DNA of 64,000 bases from Mediterraneibacter agrestimuris (GCF_943193195.1 NZ_CALPDG010000010.1:33663-97662), one strand, 5' to 3'; shown: positions 44,385 through 52,574, numbered from the stretch's first letter. Program-made: numbers and translations. Notes: generated by a model not told the origin, from the letters alone.

Positions 44385-44513
44385 TTTCTTAACGAGAAAT
44401 AGAACCTTCAAATGACGGGGTTCAAGGGTGTTCATGCTCTGTGAAAGGTGGGTTCAAATCTTGTTTTATAGAAAAAAATAGGGGTATGTTTCGCCTTATA
44501 GTATAAGAAATAA

Positions 44514-44837
44514 CTTTCACCGCATGTGGAGACGGTTGTTCTTTTGTCCAGAAAAACTCCGGATGATACGATAGAGGTCGACTTGAATTTAGATGAGTTG
44601 GACGCAACCTCTGCAGAAACAAAGGCTACTTACGAAGAAATCAAGAAATATGTAAAAGAGAAATATCAGTTAAAAGTGTCTAATCTATATATTTCACAGA
44701 TTAAAAGAAAGTGCGGAATAGAAGTCGGAATCAATTACAATCTTCCGAAATCAGAAAATCCGAAAGTTCCACAATGCCCACCGGAAAAAGAAAGAGCTAT
44801 TCGGGATGCATTGGAACATTTTCAGATGGTTTCATAA
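44514..44837 (+). pseudogene. rlmD (23S rRNA m5U1939 methyltransferase) 3' end
   Basis: From about 44514 the frame reads LSPHVETVVLLSRK, the last methyltransferase motif. The C-terminal extension seen in clostridial RlmD then follows (TKATYEEIKKYVKEKY...CPPEKERAIRDALEHF). The rest of the gene is absent; the frame is closed by TAA at 44511. The 3' end of this gene is a known insertion site of integrative elements in Firmicutes, so this is an element/chromosome junction or a captured attachment segment. Translation from GTG 44526 is possible but unlikely to be useful. Confidence 0.78.
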
Positions 44838-44858
44838 AAAGAATATATGTGAAGCAAT

Positions 44859-44892
44859 AGAAGCGGTCAGAAGTTGCTTTCTGATCGCTTCT
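44859..44892 (+). terminator. rlmD terminator
   Basis: AGAAGCGGTCAGAA (44859) pairs with TTCTGATCGCTTCT (44879) with one G-T pair, followed by TTTAT. Confidence 0.78.
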
Positions 44893-44905
44893 TTATATGG
44901 GGACT

Positions 44906-45187
44906 TTATTCTTTGTCCTCTTGGCTTTTTTGGGAACTATCATGGAGCGCATCAAGTTCTTCTTCCAGTTTATAAATTCGGTGATGCTGATAACAGATTA
45001 CTCCGGGAAATCCGGCAGCTATGATAAAAGACAGTAATAGTATTTTTAAAGTGTCCCACCGGGTTTCTATTCCGCTCATTGAAAATCCACCTACCAAATT
45101 GCAGAACAGGATATAAAAATATCCGCAGAAAAATCCAATATAGCCCAGTGCAGATAATAGTTTTCTGAGTTTTTTGTGCATAATCAT
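44906..45187 (-). CDS. Two-helix membrane protein, element-borne
   Basis: A 93-residue protein with helices at about 8-32 and 48-68 and a charged coiled tail (YKLEEELDALHDSSQKSQ). On the minus strand AAGGAGTGAG precedes two possible starts, 45187 and 45181. It diverges from the Xre gene across an operator-rich spacer. The function is unknown; it may be an immunity, exclusion or regulatory protein of the mobile element. Confidence 0.6.
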   Translation of the reverse strand: MIMHKKLRKLLSALGYIGFFCGYFYILFCNLVGGFSMSGIETRWDTLKILLLSFIIAAGFPGVICYQHHRIYKLEEELDALHDSSQKSQEDKE

Positions 45188-45205
45188 CTCACTCCTTGTA
45201 ATAGT

Positions 45206-45252
45206 AATTCTAGCGAATTTCTCGCTAGAATTCAATAGCGAATATTCCGCTA
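45206..45252. promoter_or_regulatory. Xre-type operators in a divergent spacer
   Basis: AATTCTAGCGA (45206) and TCGCTAGAATT (45222) form a perfect inverted repeat with 5-bp loop. TAGCGAATATTCCGCTA (45236-45252) is a second palindrome with the same TAGCG half-site. They lie between the divergent genes at 45187 and 45282. Confidence 0.75.
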
Positions 45253-45281
45253 ATGTATGATGAGGATAAGAGGTGGAAGCT

Positions 45282-45512
45282 ATGTATCGGAGAATCAGAG
45301 ATTTAAGAGAAGATGCTGATCTTACTCAGAAACAGATGGGTGAGATATTAAATTGCAGTCAGCGTATATACAGTAATTATGAGTGTGGCGATGTGGATAT
45401 TCCAACATCGGTGTTAATCAAATTAGCGGAATTTCATAAAACCAGTATTGATTACTTGCTGGAACTTACGGATGAGAGACGTTCTTATCCCAGAAAGAAA
45501 AGTGAGAAGTAA
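45282..45512 (+). CDS. Xre-family HTH regulator
   Basis: A 76-residue repressor-like protein: IRDLREDADLTQKQMGEILNCSQRIYSNYECG is a standard HTH_3 fold, ending with a basic tail. AGAGGTGG precedes ATG 45282. The TAGCG palindromes just upstream are its probable operators, giving autoregulation and control of the membrane protein on the other strand. Typical of immunity-type regulators of mobile elements. Confidence 0.85.
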   Translation: MYRRIRDLREDADLTQKQMGEILNCSQRIYSNYECGDVDIPTSVLIKLAEFHKTSIDYLLELTDERRSYPRKKSEK

Positions 45513-45550
45513 AAAACAACCCAGATACGAAAAATCTGAGTTGTTTTTTT
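45511..45550. terminator. Bidirectional terminator
   Basis: AAAAAACAACCCAGAT (45511) pairs with ATCTGAGTTGTTTTTTT (45534) with one mismatch, with A and T runs on both sides. It serves the Xre gene and the convergent relaxase gene. Confidence 0.8.
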
Positions 45551-45575
45551 GTGAGCGGTAGTGCCGGGAGATTTA

Positions 45576-47282
45576 TTATCTTTCCCAGTCTTTGTGGCGT
45601 TTCGGTGTCCGGGGCTGTCTGTTTAAGGCAGATTCTTTTTTGTGAAGTCTTTGCAGGACAGAGTGTAAGGATTCCGTTTCCTGCAATTCAGAATTGATGA
45701 GCTTTTCCGCTCTTAGTAGCGTATCGTTTCTGAAAGCTGACTGGAAGGTTCCCTCTAAACGATCTTTCACTTTCTGCATATTTTCCGGTCTTAGTTTTTC
45801 CCGTTCTTCCAGTACAGCATCCATATCTTTCGGTGAAATTTTTTCTTTGGTTTCCAGAAAATTCAGAGTACCCTTTTCTTTTTGTTTATCTAAAGAAACT
45901 AACTGATCTTTCAGACGTTTCTGTGTATCCTGCATTTTTTCTATCTTGTGTTCGATCGTTTTCACATCGGAATCACTGCGACAATCAAAACAGGAGAGCA
46001 GATATGCTTTCCGACTTTTTAACTCTTCGATTTCTTCTGTAAGAGCAGAGATTTGTTGATTGAACTGCCGGATTTGTAAAAACTTCAGAGGACTACAGAG
46101 TTTCTTTTCAGCCTGTAAAGATTTTTTCTCTGAGCTTTTTACTACTATTTTGTTCTGAACAGATTTATATTCTTTTACAAGCGGGACAGCTTTATCTAAT
46201 ACTTCTGACATAGCACTTTGCTGTGAAGTATCATGGAGAATATGATATTGGAGTGTTACCAGACGGCTTCTCAGGGATTCCAGGGCGGATGCAATGGCGG
46301 GAATGCTTTCTTTCAGGGCTTTCGTAAGTTTCTGAACCTGTACTTTTAATTCTTTCAGCAAACGGTTGTCTTCTTTGATCTGACGGTTTAAAGCACAGCG
46401 TGTAGATGGGATTCCCATTGCTTCCAGATTACGGGCATGATAGCCCTCGTGGATGGTGGGCTGTTCTTCCAGTCCCCGGTCTGCGTTGCTCCTGCAGTCA
46501 ATACGAGCCGAAAGACAATGTTGCTGCAGGGAAAGGTTCACCGCATCTTCCCAGCTTTTTCTCCAGCATAGAAGTTGTTTTTCGCTGTTCCATGCTTCGG
46601 AAATAGGGTTCTGGCGTCCATATCTGGTGCTTTTTGGGGATTTCGATGTTCTGGTATAGTCTGGATGATTTTGCGCCTCAGAGGGCGTTAAATAGGTTTT
46701 TTTCTTTCCAGATTGATACGGATATTGTTTCTCCCAACCCTCCTGTTTTGCTGCCAGGAATTCCTCGGCAGTAAATCCCTGTTCTTCGGAACCACGGCGG
46801 CAGAGATATTCTTTCTGTGTTTTTGCCTGCCAGTGTCCGGCCTGATCCAATGGTCTGACGGTCAGCAGGATATGAGCGTGGGGATTGTGACCGTCTGTGT
46901 CATGGATACTGACATCGGCACACATTCCTTTGGAAGTACATTGTTCCTGAATGAATTGCCGGAGTATCTGCTTCCAGTCAGACAATTCCAATTCTATGGG
47001 GAGTGCAACAATCAGTTCTCTTGCCAGACGGCTGTTCTTGGCTTTTTCAACGGTTTCCACGGCGTCCCACAAAGTCTGGCGGTCTTTCCATTGGGCAGGT
47101 GCGGTATCGGATAAAAAGATTTCACTATACTGACATCCCCGTTTTCGGGTGTAGTCGTGGGTAATACCGTCATAGTCGTTATAAAGCCGTGAACAGGAAG
47201 CGTAAGCTGCGGCGGCTACAACAGAGCGTCCCGTTCCACGGCTGATGATCTTGACTTCTAAATGGTAAATAGCGATAAGCAT
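45576..47282 (-). CDS. MobA/MobL-family relaxase (MobQ type)
   Basis: A relaxase of about 568 residues that nicks oriT and pilots DNA into the recipient. It begins IAIYHLEVKIISRGTGRSVVAAAAYAS, the MobA/MobL signature. The histidine triad is HDTDGHNPHAHILLTVRP. Long coiled coils fill the C-terminal half. The start is uncertain: ATG 47282 is only one base from AAGGAGG, ATG 47312 lacks a site, and the codon where relatives have ATG-GCT-ATT-TAC is ATC here, with ideal spacing. oriT lies just upstream at 47502. Confidence 0.88.
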   Translation of the reverse strand: MLIAIYHLEVKIISRGTGRSVVAAAAYASCSRLYNDYDGITHDYTRKRGCQYSEIFLSDTAPAQWKDRQTLWDAVETVEKAKNSRLARELIVALPIELELSDWKQILRQFIQEQCTSKGMCADVSIHDTDGHNPHAHILLTVRPLDQAGHWQAKTQKEYLCRRGSEEQGFTAEEFLAAKQEGWEKQYPYQSGKKKTYLTPSEAQNHPDYTRTSKSPKSTRYGRQNPISEAWNSEKQLLCWRKSWEDAVNLSLQQHCLSARIDCRSNADRGLEEQPTIHEGYHARNLEAMGIPSTRCALNRQIKEDNRLLKELKVQVQKLTKALKESIPAIASALESLRSRLVTLQYHILHDTSQQSAMSEVLDKAVPLVKEYKSVQNKIVVKSSEKKSLQAEKKLCSPLKFLQIRQFNQQISALTEEIEELKSRKAYLLSCFDCRSDSDVKTIEHKIEKMQDTQKRLKDQLVSLDKQKEKGTLNFLETKEKISPKDMDAVLEEREKLRPENMQKVKDRLEGTFQSAFRNDTLLRAEKLINSELQETESLHSVLQRLHKKESALNRQPRTPKRHKDWER

Positions 47283-47501
47283 TCCTCCTTTTGATACAGA
47301 ATAATGAGGCACAAATAACTGCGAAAAGCTGCCGGTGGCAGGTTTTGCAGACAGCCTGCGGTGGAATATCCGTGACTGTAACTGACAATTAGCAGGAGCA
47401 GTATTCTGGATTGCAGGGACAGAACAGGCAGGCTGTACAGTCGATTGCGTTTACGGAAACGACTGGCTCTCGGCAGAGCGCACATGCCCCAGAGGGGTTA
47501 C

Positions 47502-47539
47502 CACCGCCCGACTTATCGGGTGGTGAGTAAGTGCGCCCT
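47502..47539. other. oriT with MobQ-type nick region
   Basis: CACCGCCCGA (47502) and TCGGGTGGTG (47516) form an inverted repeat with one mismatch and a 4-bp loop, followed at once by AGTAAGTGCGCCCT (47526-47539). The core TAAGTGCGCCCT matches the nick region I recall for RSF1010/MobQ plasmids. Inverted repeat plus nick core next to a MobA/L relaxase is the classic layout. Confidence 0.8.
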
Positions 47540-47571
47540 TCGGGATGAGAAATTGCTGATGTCAACTAGTG

Positions 47572-47793
47572 TCAGATTCTTTTGAAACGGTTTAACAATT
47601 CCTGTCTGATCTGCGACGGCTCCATTGTCTGGAATTCCGGGAAGATGCTCTCCAAAACGGCACCCTCCTGAATCAGCCTGCGTGTCCGGGCATTTCGCTC
47701 TTTCACACGGTTCCGTGCCTGTGCTTCCTCTGCTCTGTGTCTTGCCTGTAATAATTCTTTTCTGATTTCTGTTTGTGTTTTTTTATCTGTCAT
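47572..47793 (-). CDS. DUF3847-like accessory mobilization protein
   Basis: A 73-residue, strongly charged helical protein (MTDKKTQTEIRKELLQARHR...) of the DUF3847 type. GAAAGGAG precedes the start at 47793 on the minus strand. It lies between the DnaC-like gene and oriT. In related elements it accompanies the MobA/L relaxase. A role in the relaxosome is inferred from position only. Confidence 0.65.
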   Translation of the reverse strand: MTDKKTQTEIRKELLQARHRAEEAQARNRVKERNARTRRLIQEGAVLESIFPEFQTMEPSQIRQELLNRFKRI

Positions 47794-47830
47794 ATTGGTC
47801 TCCTTTCTATGACCGTTTCCAGTCAGATTT

Positions 47831-48661
47831 TTAAGCAAGTAGTTTTCGGGCTTCTGACATATTAGCTACAGCGTTCAGTTCCCGGATATTCTGGTTGTTG
47901 ATCTTTAGTGGGACACAACGCTCCAGAATCCGGTCATAGATCCTGCTGTGTGCTAAATCTTCCGGATGTTTTAATTCTTCCAACGTCAGATTTGTTGTAA
48001 TGATCATAGGTTTCATACTGCGGTAACGGCTGTCGATTACATGGAAGACCTGTTCTAAAGCAAACTCGGAATTTCGTTCCACACCCAGATCATCAATGAT
48101 CAGCAGGCTGTACTGATTTAAACTATTGATAAATTCATTCCGATCCTGCGGATATATTCCGGTCAGGGAATTTAAGATTTTGGCGAAGTTCGTCATGAGT
48201 ACGGGAACCCCTTTATCTAGCAGAGCGTTTGCAACACAGCCTGCAAAAAAGGATTTCCCAGTGCCGACATCACCCCAGAGCAGCAGCCCCATGGCCTTGG
48301 ATTTCATTTCCTCCCAGTGAGTAACATAATTTTTTGCCTTTTCAATTTCCGGGTTGATACCGTTATCGTGAGCAAAAGTGAATTCTCTTAAAGCCGGGTC
48401 TTGCAGACCGCTGGATTTCAGCCGGGAGATGTGTTCCAGAAATTCCTGGTGTTTTCGTTTTGCTTCTTTTTTTTCATATTGTTCCTGCTGGCATTGGCAG
48501 CGGATGATCGGAAACATGATTTCTCCTAAAAATTCTATCTTTTTCTGCCGTGGGGTGTGGCACTTGGAACAGTAGATCAGACCGTCCGTTTCGCTGATAT
48601 ATTCATCTTCTAAAGGCTGCCGGGGAGAAAGGTTCGGCAGTAGGTTTTGTGGTTTTATCAT
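47831..48661 (-). CDS. DnaC/IstB-like ATPase
   Basis: A 276-residue AAA+ protein. It has an N-terminal zinc-type cysteine set (CSKCHTPRQ...IRCQCQ), Walker A GDVGTGKS (about 130-137), Walker B LLIIDDLGVE and the arginine-bearing SRIYDRILERC. It resembles helicase loaders (DnaC) and probably loads the replicative helicase during replication of the mobile element. It overlaps the RepA-like gene by ATGA. Confidence 0.87.
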   Translation of the reverse strand: MIKPQNLLPNLSPRQPLEDEYISETDGLIYCSKCHTPRQKKIEFLGEIMFPIIRCQCQQEQYEKKEAKRKHQEFLEHISRLKSSGLQDPALREFTFAHDNGINPEIEKAKNYVTHWEEMKSKAMGLLLWGDVGTGKSFFAGCVANALLDKGVPVLMTNFAKILNSLTGIYPQDRNEFINSLNQYSLLIIDDLGVERNSEFALEQVFHVIDSRYRSMKPMIITTNLTLEELKHPEDLAHSRIYDRILERCVPLKINNQNIRELNAVANMSEARKLLA

Positions 48662-49161
48662 AGGCTTTCATCCTCCTTACATTCATAATGGCGTTTTACT
48701 GAATCATTATTTTTCTTCTCTTTATTATTAGGGGACAGTTTTCTGACTGTCTGGCGGACAGAATTCTGTCTGTCAAAGGGACGGTTTTCTGACTGTCTAA
48801 CAGACAGTTTTTCTTCTGTCTGTGTTGAAAAATCAGCCGGGACTTTTACATAAATCCGGTTGGGATTCCCGGTTCCCTGACGAGCACGACAGATAAGGTC
48901 TACTTGTTCCAAAGCACTCAGAGAAGTTTTGATGGTTGTCTGGCTTTTGCGAAGTGTTGCTGCCATATCTTCAATGGTGAAATAGGAGAACACATGACCT
49001 TTTTTATCAATCCAGCCGTCATTTTTTTGTGATAATCTTGCCCGGTTTAAAAGCACCATATAGAGCAGTTTTGTGGTTTCGGAGAAATCACAGTCCAGAA
49101 GAAAACTGGGAAATGCCATATATGGCGGTAGAGTACTGTTTGCAGTAAGAAAGGTTGTCAT
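48658..49161 (-). CDS. RepA_N-type replication initiator
   Basis: A 167-residue protein: LPPYMAFPSFLLDCDFSETTKLLYMVLLNRARLS is the winged-helix start of RepA_N initiators, and MAATLRKSQTTIKTSLSALEQVDLICR the recognition part. The C-terminal part is short and made of repeats (SVRQSENRPFDRQNSVRQTV) encoded by direct DNA repeats. RepA_N plasmids often carry their origin inside the rep gene, so these repeats may be iterons. The partner is the overlapping DnaC-like gene. Confidence 0.8.
   Translation of the reverse strand: MTTFLTANSTLPPYMAFPSFLLDCDFSETTKLLYMVLLNRARLSQKNDGWIDKKGHVFSYFTIEDMAATLRKSQTTIKTSLSALEQVDLICRARQGTGNPNRIYVKVPADFSTQTEEKLSVRQSENRPFDRQNSVRQTVRKLSPNNKEKKNNDSVKRHYECKEDESL
48733..48807. 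repeat. Intragenic iteron-like repeats in repA
   Basis: Two 29-bp imperfect direct repeats start at 48733 and 48779 (each begins GGAC-GTTTTCTGACTGTCT with A or G at the fifth base). Each contains a CTGTC...GACAG dyad, with ACAGAATTCTGT between them. A replication origin is inferred. Confidence 0.55.
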
Positions 49162-49190
49162 GCACTCACCTCCCCTCAGATGACGAACAC

Positions 49191-49244
49191 TTATCTATTG
49201 CAGTATTTTTCATCTGTAACAGGACTTCCTCTTTGTGTTTTCAT
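49191..49244 (-). CDS. 17-residue ORF with strong ribosome binding site
   Basis: MKTQRGSPVTDEKYCNR, preceded by AAAGGAGGATTTTTT on the minus strand and ending 30 bases before repA. It may be a leader peptide for the replication operon or the stub of a lost gene. Confidence 0.35.
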   Translation of the reverse strand: MKTQRGSPVTDEKYCNR

Positions 49245-49452
49245 AAAAAATCCTCCTTTCCGATAATCTTTTGTGCGGGATGTTTCGCACAGGATTAGTT
49301 TATTGAAAAGAAGGGGGAATGGCATTGAGCCGGGATTGAGTGAGAATTGAGTTACAATGAACTTTCAAATATAAACAGGAATAGTTACAACGAAAAAACG
49401 GGTGTATAATCAGGTTAGTAAATATTATTTATTAATCACATCTATTTATGGA
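49245..49452. other. Intergenic stretch between replication and iron genes
   Basis: GTGCG and CGCAC near 49272-49290 form a small stem. I see no gene, tRNA or clear promoter for repA here. AT content rises steeply towards 49440, where the iron module starts. Confidence 0.5.
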
Positions 49453-49499
49453 TTGACAACAGTGAAAAAATAAAGTAAACTAAAGTTAGTTAAAGCTAA
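49453..49499 (+). promoter_or_regulatory. Iron-module promoter with metal-box palindrome
   Basis: TTGACA (49453) and TAAACT (49476) with 17-bp spacing. TTAGTTAAAGCTAA (49486-49499) covers the start region and fits TTAG-N6-CTAA, also found at 49607, 52592 and 52919. Repression by the DtxR-like protein at 52104 is inferred. Confidence 0.7.
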
Positions 49500-49606
49500 T
49501 TAAAAAACGGCTTATGTTTAGACAATGGGATAGGTTTATAAAATTATAGAAACGTACATCTGATGTTTTTAATGAAAGCAAGGTGTGCATATTTTTTTCA
49601 CATGAA

Positions 49607-49620
49607 TTAGTTAAAACTAA
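49607..49620 (+). promoter_or_regulatory. Metal-box palindrome 2
   Basis: TTAGTTAAAACTAA, a perfect palindrome about 75 bases before the DUF3793 gene. Confidence 0.65.
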
Positions 49621-49694
49621 CTATTAATAAAGAAAACTTACTGGGTAGAGCAGATTCATTTTCAGAAAAGATGTTTAAGGAGAAGTGAAAGAAA

Positions 49695-50246
49695 ATGTCA
49701 GAGGAAATGTTAGTATGCCATTGTTCACCTACGTTAGCAGGACTGAAAACGGGAAGTCTTTTTTCATGCCCTTATAGTTCACAAAAGGTGATCATAAAAG
49801 AAATACGTGAATTTAATCAAAAACTGACACAGAAAGGGATCCGTATTATCCCGGTTCGCATATCAGACAAACGGATGCTGGTTTATGTCTATCGTCCAGA
49901 AAAGTTAAAAGAAGATTTTTCTGATGAGAAAACTCAGATCATATTGAAATGTAAGGGATATGATTGTACGAATCCATCACAGTGCATCTGCAGACTGATT
50001 CAAAAACTGCAGAGTAACCCAGACTTTCCGCATGAAATAGGTTTATTCTTAGGATATCCGGCAGAGGATGTAAAAGGATTTATTGAGAATAAGGCGGCCT
50101 GCAGCAAATGTTCTGGGTGTTGGAAGGTGTACGGGGATGAACAGGCCGCGAGGATTCTGTTTAAAAAATATAAAAAATGCACAGAAATTTATTGCAGGAG
50201 ATGGAAAAGTGGCGTGGCTGTTGAACAGCTTACGATTACTATATAA
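49695..50246 (+). CDS. DUF3793 family protein
   Basis: A 183-residue protein beginning VCHCSPTLAGLKTGSLFSC, the family hallmark, with a later cysteine group (CKGYDCTNPSQCICR and CSKCSGCWKVYG). The family is usually found next to flavodoxin and Feo genes in Clostridia, as here. A role in iron-limited metabolism is inferred; the activity is unknown. AAGGAGAAGTG precedes the ATG. Confidence 0.82.
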   Translation: MSEEMLVCHCSPTLAGLKTGSLFSCPYSSQKVIIKEIREFNQKLTQKGIRIIPVRISDKRMLVYVYRPEKLKEDFSDEKTQIILKCKGYDCTNPSQCICRLIQKLQSNPDFPHEIGLFLGYPAEDVKGFIENKAACSKCSGCWKVYGDEQAARILFKKYKKCTEIYCRRWKSGVAVEQLTITI

Positions 50247-50276
50247 TCACAAACTTCAGAAAGGAAGGTAAAAATC

Positions 50277-50699
50277 ATGAGTAAAATTGCAGTAGTTTAT
50301 TGGAGTGGCACAGGAAATACAGAAGCCATGGCAAAGGCAGTACTGGAGGGCGCGAAGGAGAAGGGGGCAGAGGTTGTATTATTAACTCCGGATGAATTTG
50401 ATGTTTCTATGATGGATTCTTATGATGCGATCGCTTTTGGATGCCCGGCAATGGGAGCAGAAGTATTGGAAGAAGAGGAATTTGAACCGATGTTTGCTTC
50501 TTGTGAATCAAAACTTTCAGGAAAAAGAATTGCACTGTTTGGCTCTTATGGCTGGGGAGATGGAGAGTGGATGAGAGACTGGGAGACAAGATGCAAAGAG
50601 GCGGGAGCTGTCTTGATTTGTGAAAGCGTGATCTGCAATGAAATGCCCGATGATGAGGGGATTCAATCCTGCAAAGCGTTGGGTGAAAATCTGGATTAA
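50277..50699 (+). CDS. Flavodoxin
   Basis: A 140-residue flavodoxin: VYWSGTGNTEAMA is the phosphate loop for FMN, and FGCPAMGAEVLEEEEF and FGSYGWGDGEW are the flavin-contact loops. Flavodoxins replace ferredoxin when iron is scarce. It lies 30 bases after the DUF3793 gene, behind the two metal boxes. AGAAAGGAAGG precedes the ATG. Confidence 0.92.
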   Translation: MSKIAVVYWSGTGNTEAMAKAVLEGAKEKGAEVVLLTPDEFDVSMMDSYDAIAFGCPAMGAEVLEEEEFEPMFASCESKLSGKRIALFGSYGWGDGEWMRDWETRCKEAGAVLICESVICNEMPDDEGIQSCKALGENLD

Positions 50700-50856
50700 T
50701 AAATATTGGGGAATGCTGCGAGAAAAGATTTTAATCAGTTAATAGCAGCGTTCCCATAATACGATTTAGAACGCAACCGATGATCAAGAACGGATGATTT
50801 TGTAGATATCTGCTATCGGAGCGTTTTATGAATATATTAAAAATGGGAGGTTGGGT

Positions 50857-51138
50857 ATGAGTGTTGTTATTGTAGGCGGGCATGATAGAATGGTCTGTCA
50901 GTACAAAAAAGTTTGTAAAAGTTTTAATTGTAAAGCGAAAGTCTTTACACAGATGTCTGCAACTTTAAGTAAACAGATTGGGAATCCAGATTTGATTGTA
51001 CTGTTCACGAATACGGTTTCCCATAAGATGGCCCGGTGTGCAGTGGAGGAGGCGGAACGCTGCAATGCGGATGTAGTGAGATGCCATACAAGTAGCAAAA
51101 ATGCGTTACAGGAGATTCTTGGAAGTATCTGTATGTAG
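50857..51138 (+). CDS. DUF2325 family protein
   Basis: A 93-residue protein: SVVIVGGHDRMVCQYKKVC and LFTNTVSHKMARCAVEEAERC are typical of DUF2325. AATGGGAGG precedes ATG 50857. The family often appears near Feo genes and contains conserved cysteine and histidine residues (HDRM, CHTSS). It may bind metal or a cluster; the function is unknown. Confidence 0.8.
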   Translation: MSVVIVGGHDRMVCQYKKVCKSFNCKAKVFTQMSATLSKQIGNPDLIVLFTNTVSHKMARCAVEEAERCNADVVRCHTSSKNALQEILGSICM

Positions 51139-51199
51139 CGAAATTTTTTTATATATTAAGAATAGATATTGTTTTTGTGAGTTGATAGAGGTATAGGTT

Positions 51200-51811
51200 A
51201 TGTCTTTTTTTCAAAATACTTGTAAGCCAAAAGGAATCGGCGGCAAAATTATGGTTCATATGATGAATACTGGTCATTCATCTATGGCTGAATGGGGATT
51301 TACACATATGGAAATTCAAAGCGATAATGTATGTCTGGATATTGGATGTGGCGGTGGGGCAAATGTCAGAAAGTTATTAGAAAAAAGTCCGTATGGCAGA
51401 GTGGTTGGCATTGATCATTCAGAAATCAGTGTAGAAAAAAGCAAAAAAATCAATAAAGCATGGATAGAAAGTAAGCGTTGTGAAATCCTGCAGGGCGATG
51501 TCATGAAACTTCCTTTCAGAGATGAGACTTTTGATGTAATTACTGCGTTTGAAACAATATATTTTTGGCCGGATATCTGTGAGGCTTTTAAGCAGGTGCA
51601 TAAAATTCTGAAAATTGGAGGAACTTTTATGATCTGCAATGAATCAAATGGTGAAAATCCAAGGGATGAAAAGTGGACGAATATAATACAGGGGATGAAA
51701 ATTTACAATTCTGAGCAAATAAAAAAATTTTTGGAGGATGCTGGTTTTACAGGCGTAAAAGTAGATAAAACGAAAAAAGGGTGGATTTGTGTGGTGGTGA
51801 AAAAGTTATGA
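51200..51811 (+). CDS. SAM-dependent methyltransferase
   Basis: A 203-residue class I methyltransferase. Motif I is VCLDIGCGGGAN, the acidic residue after strand 2 is in GIDHSE, and QGDVMKLPF and GGTFMICNE follow. The substrate is unknown; the UbiE-like layout suggests a small molecule. It overlaps the small membrane gene by ATGA and sits between DUF2325 and the DtxR-like gene. Confidence 0.88.
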   Translation: MSFFQNTCKPKGIGGKIMVHMMNTGHSSMAEWGFTHMEIQSDNVCLDIGCGGGANVRKLLEKSPYGRVVGIDHSEISVEKSKKINKAWIESKRCEILQGDVMKLPFRDETFDVITAFETIYFWPDICEAFKQVHKILKIGGTFMICNESNGENPRDEKWTNIIQGMKIYNSEQIKKFLEDAGFTGVKVDKTKKGWICVVVKKL

Positions 51812-52002
51812 AAAACAAAAGAAAACGGTGGTATTTATTGTGGTTTGTAGGCTCATTGATATGGATGATAAATTTTTTTGACAGTTTCGGAAAAGACGGA
51901 CTTGATTTGGGGGTAAGCATGCAACTTTTAGCCGCAATACTCTCCTTTGCAGCAGGTATTGTTGGGCATATTCGATATGAAAAACACGATATAGATCAAT
52001 AA
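51808..52002 (+). CDS. 64-residue two-helix membrane protein
   Basis: Starts at ATG 51808 inside the methyltransferase stop. Helices at about 8-25 and 37-55 are followed by a short charged tail ending EKHDIDQ. Unknown function; co-translated with the methyltransferase. Confidence 0.6.
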   Translation: MKNKRKRWYLLWFVGSLIWMINFFDSFGKDGLDLGVSMQLLAAILSFAAGIVGHIRYEKHDIDQ

Positions 52003-52103
52003 TACAATACTAAATATGGAGAATGAAAAGATTATATGAATAAAACCGGGAAAATATAAAATTCCCGATTTTAAAATGCTATTTAGTCTACAGTTGGAAA
52101 AAA

Positions 52104-52463
52104 TTATTTGATATGCTTTTTGATTGCTTCAAAGCTTTCAGAACTGATGACATGTTCTATCTTACATGCATCCTGTGAGGCAATATCTGGATCAACCCCC
52201 AGACGTTCCAGCCAGGAAGAAAGAAGAACATGGCGTTCATAAATTTGTGTAGCTATTTCTTTCCCAGATTCAGTTAAATTGATATATCCTTCCGGAGATA
52301 CCGTGATATGTCCGCTTGTGCGCAGCTTCTTCATAGCCACACTTACGCTAGGTTTTTTAAAGTCTAATTCTGTAGCGATGTCCACAGAACGAACAACAGG
52401 ACGTTTTTTGCTCAATATTAAAATAGTTTCCAGATAGTTCTCACCAGACGGATTTATATACAT
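52104..52463 (-). CDS. DtxR/MntR-like metal repressor
   Basis: A 119-residue regulator. It has a winged helix (SGENYLETILILSKKRPVVRSVDIATELDFKKPSVSVAMKKL) and a metal-binding dimer domain with KIEHVISSESFEAI, where E and H are expected ligands. No SH3/FeoA-like domain. It is transcribed away from feoA; AAGAGGTGAC precedes its start. The TTAG-N6-CTAA palindromes around the iron genes are its probable binding sites. It is related to the CTG-started protein at 37500. Confidence 0.87.
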   Translation of the reverse strand: MYINPSGENYLETILILSKKRPVVRSVDIATELDFKKPSVSVAMKKLRTSGHITVSPEGYINLTESGKEIATQIYERHVLLSSWLERLGVDPDIASQDACKIEHVISSESFEAIKKHIK

Positions 52464-52574
52464 AGATTGTCACCTCTTATATCATTCGGAGTCTTTTATA
52501 AAAATTGCATAATTATTATATCATAATTCGTGGCATTCAGCCAGATATATTTATAAAATAGCATCAAATAATTA

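Noticed and set aside
44906..45235. Longer version of the minus-strand membrane protein starting at 45235
   Set aside because: The extra 16 codons run into the operator palindromes; AAGGAGTGAG supports the start at 45187.
45694..47133. Several open frames on the plus strand opposite the relaxase
   Set aside because: They lack ribosome binding sites and mirror the coding strand of a clear relaxase; treated as shadows.
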